Source: Acidobacteriota bacterium (GTDB lineage Bacteria; Acidobacteriota; Terriglobia; UBA7540). From it: 64,000 nucleotides of DNA. Location: NCBI GenBank assembly GCA_004298155.1, contig SCRD01000012.1, positions 1 to 64,000 of the forward strand, in the 5' to 3' direction. Shown here piece by piece: positions 59,252 through 64,000 of this stretch. The notes beneath the pieces are model-generated. The model was not told where the DNA came from and made no database searches. It saw only the letters and a program-made list of their open reading frames with translations. Made by a program: the position numbers and the translations under genes. Position 1 is the first letter of the stretch. The number at the start of each line of letters is the position of its first letter.

Positions 59252-61300
59252 ATGAAACTCTCCATGTCATCGTGCCACGGCATTACCAAGGTTCTTCGCA
59301 TCGCAACTGTAGTGAGTCTCCTGACTTTTCTTTTTCCATTCTACGTCGCCTCTGCCCAGCCCCAGGAGAAGCCACCGGCTCAGAAGCAATCTTCGACGAA
59401 GGCGAAAGCTGGCGCCACTTCTCCGCCCAAGACCGGGCAGGTCTCGGCTGAGGAAAACAGGAAGCGCAAGGAGTGGCACGACTCGATGCTGCGCAAACCA
59501 GTTCCCAAGAAAGGGTGCTTCCACGCCACCTACCCGAGCTTGGAGTGGCAGGAAGTCGCGTGCGTGGCGCCACCACCGCCAAACGTACGCTTCAACGTGG
59601 GGGCGACATACGGCGACTACGCGGCGGTAAGGGCGCTGCCGTTGACGAATCTCATCAGCTCGGCGACCGGTTCATTCCCGGCTGTGGCCGTCAAAACCGA
59701 GACCGACAGCTTAAGCAACGGCGCGGACGCTTACACTCTCCAGCTGAACACGAACAACTTCTTTACTACCACTGCCGTCGATCCTGTTTGTCCTACCGCC
59801 AGCCCGCAGTGCAAAGGCTTTCAGCAATTCATCTTTGAAAACACAAACGGTAACGTATTCATGGAGTACTTTCTAAGTATACCCGGCGCCACGTCGTGCC
59901 CGTCAGGGTGGACCTCGGTCGGCTCGAGTGGTGGCTACCTCAGTTGCACCATATTCTCGCCAGCCGTGCACATCGGATCCCAGCCGGCCTCGAATCTCCA
60001 ATCCTTAACCCTGACGGGAACCGCAACCGCGGGCGGCAACGACACGGCGTTCGTGGGGATGGGAAGCACGATGGCCGCGGTGAACGCGGACAGCATGCTG
60101 AAGCTCGCGTCCGGCTGGGTGGCCGCTGAGTTCAACGTCTTTGGCGCCTGCTGTAGTTCAACGGCAAACTTCAACGCGAATTCGACGATCACCGTGAATA
60201 CCACCATTCACTACGGGGGAACGGCCGCGCCAGGTTGCGCAATGATAAGCTACACGGCAGAGACTAACAATCTGAGCCTGGTAGGGGCCCCGGTTCTCGG
60301 CACTCAGCCTGCGCCAGCCATCGAGTTCACGGAGAGCAACAAACCTGGCGGCGCGCCGGCGTGTGCGGCAGCGGCCGGAATTGGCGACACGCACCTAAGG
60401 ACCTTCAGCGGTTTATTCTACGACTTTCAGGCGGCCGGTGATTTCGTTTTGGCGGAGGTCACGCCGGGATTCGAGGTCCAGACCCGCCAGGTGTCGGGAG
60501 CGCCGATCTGGCCGAACGCATCGGTGAACAAGGCCGTTGCCGCCCGGTTCGGCAAGGCCCGCGTCGCAATCTGTCTGCCCCCTAAGGGAAGCGAATCGGC
60601 GGAGCGGGTCTTCGTCGACGCCAAGCCCACCGCTGTGGAGGATGGCCAGACGCTCGGGTTGCCTGAAGGGGGCGGCATAACGCGCCACGGCAACGTCTAC
60701 CAGATGTTCGGCTCTGACGGCAATTCCGTGCGCGCCACCGTGAACGCCTATAACGGCACCACCTGGATGGACCTGGACGTCGGCCTCGGCCTCTGGCCGT
60801 CCGCTGTCAAGGGCCTGCTTGCCAACGTCAATGATGATGTCAACCAGATCGCATCGCGGGACAACTTTGTGCTGACGAACCCGTTCAACTTCGACCAGCT
60901 CTATCACCGGTTTGCTGATAGCTGGCGTGTGGGAGAGAGGGAATCGCTGCTGTCGGTCTGCAACACCGAGGGGCCGATCGAGCGCGGCATTCCCGCGCGG
61001 CCGTTCTACGCCAGGGATCTTGAGCCGAGCGTTCAGGAGAAGGCACTGGGGGTCTGTCAGGCGGCAGGCGTGGAGCCGGGAGCGCTGCTGGATGCCTGTA
61101 CCCTCGACGTAGCCGTCATTGGCCAGGATGCTGCGGCCAAAGTTTTTGTTGGTGCTCGTGTTCCTATCGCCGTAGGTTTGCCCCTGGTCACCGGTTCCAG
61201 CTTCAGTCGGCTGTGCGTCATATTGTTCTTGGTGTTGCTGGTTGTCATCGCGGTCCTTCTGTGGATACTCCTCAAGCGAAGGAGACGGCCGACTCCGTGA
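59252..61300 (+). CDS. Exported VWD-domain protein with C-terminal membrane anchor
   Basis: 682 residues from the ATG at 59252, preceded by GGAGG; the earlier TTG at 59237 is less likely. A signal peptide (VVSLLTFLFPFYVASAQ) is followed by a Lys/Pro/Gln-rich segment. A ~270-residue secreted region has many Thr/Asn/Ser. A von Willebrand factor type D domain runs from about residue 375 to 540 (GDTHLRTFSGLFYDFQAAGDF, then PGFEVQTRQVSGAP and SVNKAVAARFGKARVAICLP). A stretch resembling the post-VWD C8-like region follows. A membrane helix (VILFLVLLVVIAVLLWIL) and a basic tail close it. It is probably a surface adhesin or protease-inhibitor-like protein. It is cysteine-poor in the domain compared with animal VWD. 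It stands alone, between repeats. Confidence 0.85.
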   Translation: MKLSMSSCHGITKVLRIATVVSLLTFLFPFYVASAQPQEKPPAQKQSSTKAKAGATSPPKTGQVSAEENRKRKEWHDSMLRKPVPKKGCFHATYPSLEWQEVACVAPPPPNVRFNVGATYGDYAAVRALPLTNLISSATGSFPAVAVKTETDSLSNGADAYTLQLNTNNFFTTTAVDPVCPTASPQCKGFQQFIFENTNGNVFMEYFLSIPGATSCPSGWTSVGSSGGYLSCTIFSPAVHIGSQPASNLQSLTLTGTATAGGNDTAFVGMGSTMAAVNADSMLKLASGWVAAEFNVFGACCSSTANFNANSTITVNTTIHYGGTAAPGCAMISYTAETNNLSLVGAPVLGTQPAPAIEFTESNKPGGAPACAAAAGIGDTHLRTFSGLFYDFQAAGDFVLAEVTPGFEVQTRQVSGAPIWPNASVNKAVAARFGKARVAICLPPKGSESAERVFVDAKPTAVEDGQTLGLPEGGGITRHGNVYQMFGSDGNSVRATVNAYNGTTWMDLDVGLGLWPSAVKGLLANVNDDVNQIASRDNFVLTNPFNFDQLYHRFADSWRVGERESLLSVCNTEGPIERGIPARPFYARDLEPSVQEKALGVCQAAGVEPGALLDACTLDVAVIGQDAAAKVFVGARVPIAVGLPLVTGSSFSRLCVILFLVLLVVIAVLLWILLKRRRRPTP

Positions 61301-61342
61301 TACCCTGGGGTGAGGTGTAGGAACGTTGTCGGACGTGGGCAG

Positions 61343-61528
61343 CGTATACCTTCCGCTATTTGGAATGTATGCGGCTTGTTTGAAAAGACCTTGCATCACC
61401 CATCGCGAGGCCGCATATTATCACAAGCCGGGCAGGGCAGAGTTGTTCTTTGGCTCAGGGTGTTTTATTCAGGGCTGGGCTGCAATAGTGCTGATTGGCA
61501 TACATCGCAATAAGCGCCAAGGGTGCGC
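61343..61528. repeat. Composite intergenic repeat, copy B (186 bases)
   Basis: Left end: palindrome 61343-61373 (CGTATACCTTCC/GGAATGTATGCG). Core: GCATATTATCACAAGCC from 61413 and AGAGTTGTTCTTTGGCTC (61439-61456). Right end: GGCATACATCGC at 61498 with a degenerate partner to 61528. It occupies almost all of the 276-base gap between the VWD gene and the membrane-protein gene. Confidence 0.75.
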
Positions 61529-61576
61529 CTCCGCCTGATTTTGGCACGTGAAATTGAACTCCACGGAGAGAGACCT

Positions 61577-62353
61577 ATGAGCACGACCGTTTCTGCGGCC
61601 AGCGCGCGCGGGCTGACGGTTCAGAGGGAGCAAAGGGAGCGTCTTTTCTACCTGATTGCCGGCCTGGCGATGATTATCGGCGTGGCCGCGGGCTTCCACA
61701 TGTTCTACCTGCACGGCCGGAACGATGCGGGAGAACCCGTGACGCAGCAGATTGCACCGCTCGTTTACGTCCACGCGGCGTTCATGACCTGCTGGATGGT
61801 CCTTTTCCTCTTGCAATGTGGCCTCGTGATGAAAGGCAATCGCCGTTTGCATATGCGGGTGGGAAAGGCTGCGGTTGTGCTCTACGCTGTCATTATTCCC
61901 ATCGGTGTTATCACTGCCCTGCTGCAGATCCGCTACGCTGATCCGGGCTCCTTTCCACCCTTTGGACCCTATCGCTTTCTCACCCTTCCGCTGGCGGAAA
62001 TTGCCAACTTCACTTTCTTTGTAGGCGTGGCGTTTCTGTTTCGGCGCAGGCCCGAGGTGCATCGGCCCTTCATGATGATGGGTACGTTATCGGTTGCCGA
62101 GGCGGGTATGGGGCGCATCGGGTATATCCGCAACGCGTTTTTTCAATCCAGTCACGCCGCCTTTTTTCCTACCTTCTGGGGATCGACGGTCACGGTTGCC
62201 CTGGTTCTGTGGTTGGTCAAATTCGCCATGACGCGCCGTCTGGATCGACATTTTTCCACTGCCCTCGCTCTTTTCGTTGCCTCCGGACTGCTGAGCAGCT
62301 ATGTCTCCACCACCGCCTGGTGGTTCCAGCTTGCGCAACGGATGACACACTAA
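61577..62353 (+). CDS. Polytopic membrane protein of unknown function (~258 residues)
   Basis: ATG at 61577 (MSTTVSAASARG) with GAGAGAGA upstream. About six membrane helices are visible, the first in LFYLIAGLAMIIGVAAGFHMF. The family-like segment VYVHAAFMTCWMVLFLLQCGLVMKG is followed by RRLHMRVGKAAVVLYAVI. Conserved His residues at helix ends recall DUF2306 or cytochrome b561-like proteins, but I cannot confirm heme binding. Later helices are ALVLWLVKFAM and LFVASGLLSSYVSTTAWWF. Neighbours give no functional clue. Confidence 0.75.
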   Translation: MSTTVSAASARGLTVQREQRERLFYLIAGLAMIIGVAAGFHMFYLHGRNDAGEPVTQQIAPLVYVHAAFMTCWMVLFLLQCGLVMKGNRRLHMRVGKAAVVLYAVIIPIGVITALLQIRYADPGSFPPFGPYRFLTLPLAEIANFTFFVGVAFLFRRRPEVHRPFMMMGTLSVAEAGMGRIGYIRNAFFQSSHAAFFPTFWGSTVTVALVLWLVKFAMTRRLDRHFSTALALFVASGLLSSYVSTTAWWFQLAQRMTH

Positions 62354-62620
62354 GAAAGGCATGCAGCGTGTATGGCCGGTGTTGAAGCGCGTCGCACCTA
62401 CTGCGGGACTGGCACTTGCTCGATCTCGAAAACGGCCAGGCTGAAGCGCGGCCCTACAACGGGCTCGCGCCAGTCTTCTGCACTGGGAAAGGGCACGACT
62501 GCCGTCTTCCGACTTCTGGCTTCTTCCTTCTAAACCCTAGCCCCTAATCCCTGATCCCTGTGTCCACTTGCGCCAGGCATCGCCCCGGCGTTACAGGTGC
62601 GCCACGTTGGCGTCCACGCG

Positions 62621-63085
62621 CTACTGCTTGTCGTAGTAGGACACGCTTTTCACCTTCCGGCCCTGCGCATTGGTAGCGGTGCTGGTAACAACGCGCGATT
62701 TACCGTCGGGTGAAATCTCGATACGAGTCTCGATGATGACCTTGCCGTCCCTCTTGACGCGAGTGGCGAGCGTGCGGCTGTTGATCCGCCGCACCGAGCG
62801 GACATCGGAAGGCGAGCCCCCGATGACCGGATAGTCCTTGCCGTCGAACTTGCCCATCCACACAATGTGGGTTGGATTGCCGGCGCCGTCGGTGCCGTCG
62901 AGGGTGATCCTGACGCGGTCACCGACAGGCTCATAAATCACAGTGGAATTTTTACGCGCTCCCGCGCCCAGGTGCGACTTGGCCTCGTTCAGTTTCCAGG
63001 TTCCGGTGGAAAGGTCATCGGCAAAACACGCCGCCACCGCAACAAGGCACACCGCCAGAGTGAGTACGGCCGCTCTTGCTTTCAT
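62621..63085 (-). CDS. Small secreted GTWKLN-type protein (lipocalin-like fold suspected)
   Basis: 154 residues. A signal peptide (VLTLAVCLVAVAACFADD) is cleaved near residue 23. The mature protein has LSTGTWKLNEAKSHLG, VIYEPVGDRVRITLDGTDGAG, WMGKFDGKDYPVIGGSP, SRTLATRVKRDGKVIIETRIEISPDGKSR and a final SVSYYDKQ. I have seen this repetitive β-strand pattern in many small acidobacterial secreted proteins. Function is unknown; a β-barrel binding small hydrophobic ligands is a guess. A composite repeat lies upstream. Confidence 0.75.
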   Translation of the reverse strand: MKARAAVLTLAVCLVAVAACFADDLSTGTWKLNEAKSHLGAGARKNSTVIYEPVGDRVRITLDGTDGAGNPTHIVWMGKFDGKDYPVIGGSPSDVRSVRRINSRTLATRVKRDGKVIIETRIEISPDGKSRVVTSTATNAQGRKVKSVSYYDKQ

Positions 63086-63200
63086 GTCTCCTCCTGTCGC
63101 GACAAATTCTTTGGGAGTCCTTGGGTTGGCGCTATTTTACAACGGCGTAAGCGCGCAGGCGCTTTTGCCTGTGCAGGTTGGCCTGGTGTTCTGCGGGTAA

Positions 63201-63370
63201 CGCATACGTTCCGATGTCGGGAATTGCGGCAACTCAGAGAACGCCTTGCGCCGCCGCATATTATCTCAAGCCGGGCAGGGTAGAGATGTCGTTTAGCTCT
63301 GTGGTTTTTGCCAAACCGGGTGCTGGGGTACTCATGAGTCGCATACATCGCAAATGCGGCGACGTATGCG
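63201..63370. repeat. Composite intergenic repeat, copy C (170 bases)
   Basis: Left end: palindrome at 63201-63229 (CGCATACGTTCC with a degenerate right arm). Core: GCATATTATCTCAAGCC from 63256 and AGAGATGTCGTTTAGCTCTG. Right end: the best palindrome, 63340-63370 (CGCATACATCGC/GCGACGTATGCG, one mismatch). Same order and spacing as copy B. Confidence 0.8.
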
Positions 63371-63503
63371 CCACCCGGGGGATTCCGTTGTCAGGAACGT
63401 GCGGTTTCTCAGAGAAGCGAGCCCAACAAAGTATCAGCGGTTGGTGAGTAGTGATTAGTGGCAGAGGAGCGGGGAAAACGCTGGCGGGCTCACCCTCAAT
63501 GGG

Positions 63504-63602
63504 ATCTCAGATTTCAGATCGAAGATTTCAGAGGCTTTCAGATTTCAGAATCAGAACAGTCTGCGGTTGGATTGCGGATTTCACATCGAAGATTCCAGAA
63601 TC
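63504..63602. repeat. Degenerate ATTTCAGA repeats
   Basis: Several short, imperfect copies of TTTCAGATCGAAGATTTCAG-like units. Two blocks share TTCAnATCGAAGATTyCAGA (63513-63532 and 63580-63600). The low-complexity pattern is unlike flanking genes. Confidence 0.65.
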
Positions 63603-63615
63603 GCCGTGGCGCTGC

Positions 63616-64000
63616 TCAGTTCATCGGGTGAGGGTGGCGCACCACTGTGATGGTGATCTTTGACGGGTACCGGGTGGAGTGATGGACCTCATTGTGGGCC
63701 GCGACGCCTTTCACCTCGTCGTAGTTGTTGCCGCCCGTATTCAGGTTCCGGTCGAAGCGCGGAAAGTTGCTGCTGGAAACCTCGATGCGGAGCGAATGGC
63801 CGGCGGCAAAGTAGTTGCTGGTATCCATGGGCTGAAGCGCCACGCGATAGACCTTGCCCGGCTCCATCCACTCGAGCGGCTTGTCATAGCCGTTCCGATA
63901 CCGCATTCGCTGAATATTCTCATCCAGGTTATAGGCGGGACCGTGCGGGTACACGTCGAGCAGCTTCACGGTGAAATCCGTATCTTTCGCGTCCGAAGAA
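63616..64000 (-). CDS. CocE/NonD family hydrolase, C-terminal part (runs off the window)
   Basis: The C-terminal ~128 residues of a larger protein, open to the right edge; a GTG at 63969 is internal, not a start. It begins [20 protein letters not shown], typical of the C-terminal jelly-roll domain of X-Pro dipeptidyl-peptidase/CocE-type esterases. [44 protein letters not shown] and ITVVRHPHP follow. The catalytic α/β-hydrolase part is outside the window. These enzymes cleave esters or peptides, often in the periplasm. Confidence 0.9.
   Translation of the reverse strand, partial: SSDAKDTDFTVKLLDVYPHGPAYNLDENIQRMRYRNGYDKPLEWMEPGKVYRVALQPMDTSNYFAAGHSLRIEVSSSNFPRFDRNLNTGGNNYDEVKGVAAHNEVHHSTRYPSKITITVVRHPHPMN

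Larger units (their letters stand above)
63086..63615. other. 530-base non-coding region
   Basis: Apart from the composite repeat (63201-63370) and the TCAGATTTCAGA-type repeats (63504-63602), nothing recognisable. No gene is credible on either strand. Confidence 0.75.

Noticed and set aside
60413-61399. A 328-codon minus-strand frame opposite the VWD gene
   Set aside because: Antisense shadow; its apparent N-terminus is encoded by the 31-base palindromic repeat.

Overview
The window looks like a chromosomal segment of an Acidobacteriota bacterium (class Terriglobia or a relative). This is inferred from content. It has a PadR regulator translationally coupled to a long duplicated FtsX-type permease (the acidobacterial ADOP arrangement), a Tad pilus locus in several blocks, small secreted GTWKLN-type proteins, and intergenic repeats of kinds I associate with this phylum. 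There is no plasmid or phage backbone. The only insertion sequence is an IS110-family transposase cut by the left edge.

Layout: 1-3.9 kb holds the IS110 fragment and the padR-ADOP pair. From 4.0 to 11.8 kb there is a minus-strand housekeeping run: rfaE2, mfd, a SurA-like foldase, a YhaM-like HD protein, a FabZ-like dehydratase and a tRNA-dihydrouridine synthase. From 11.9 to 14.4 kb, a geranylgeranyl-reductase-type flavoprotein and hemL lie on the plus strand. From 14.4 to 25.1 kb is the main Tad/Flp pilus locus on the minus strand. It starts with two nearly identical Flp pilins, continues with prepilin peptidase, CpaB, CpaC secretin, CpaE, CpaF, TadB and TadC, and ends with a 32-residue membrane peptide, a DUF192 protein, a small membrane-anchored Cys/His protein and an AAA ATPase.

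From 25.5 to 35.6 kb are five large multi-spanning membrane proteins (four are tandem paralogues), a methyltransferase and a polyprenyl-phosphate glycosyltransferase. From 36.1 to 38.6 kb is a TadE-TadE-TadG pseudopilin operon. From 38.9 to 42.2 kb is an operon for a sigma-54 enhancer-binding regulator, a squalene-cyclase-repeat protein and a DUF362 protein. Each of the three surface blocks has a sigma-54-type motif (TTGG-N9-TGC) about 60-85 bases upstream of its first gene. I read this as one sigma-54-controlled pilus programme that includes a possible glycosylation module. This is the most interesting hypothesis in the window.

From 43.1 to 47.5 kb is a sialic-acid cluster (sialidase, N-acetylneuraminate lyase and an internally shortened MFS transporter) beside a class V aminotransferase. 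From 47.8 to 48.9 kb lie tRNA-Arg(CCG), a methyltransferase and tRNA-Ser(GGA). From 49.2 to 58.3 kb are a sugar-dehydrogenase/cytochrome c fusion, an ECF sigma factor, a DoxX/secreted-protein pair, a maltokinase, a RhaT-type transporter and a Tat-exported sulfatase. From 58.3 to 64 kb are a VWD-domain surface protein, a membrane protein, a small secreted protein and the C-terminus of a CocE/NonD hydrolase. Their intergenic gaps hold a family of 31-base palindromes and larger composite repeats.

All calls come from reading the sequence. No database search, structure prediction or expression data was available.
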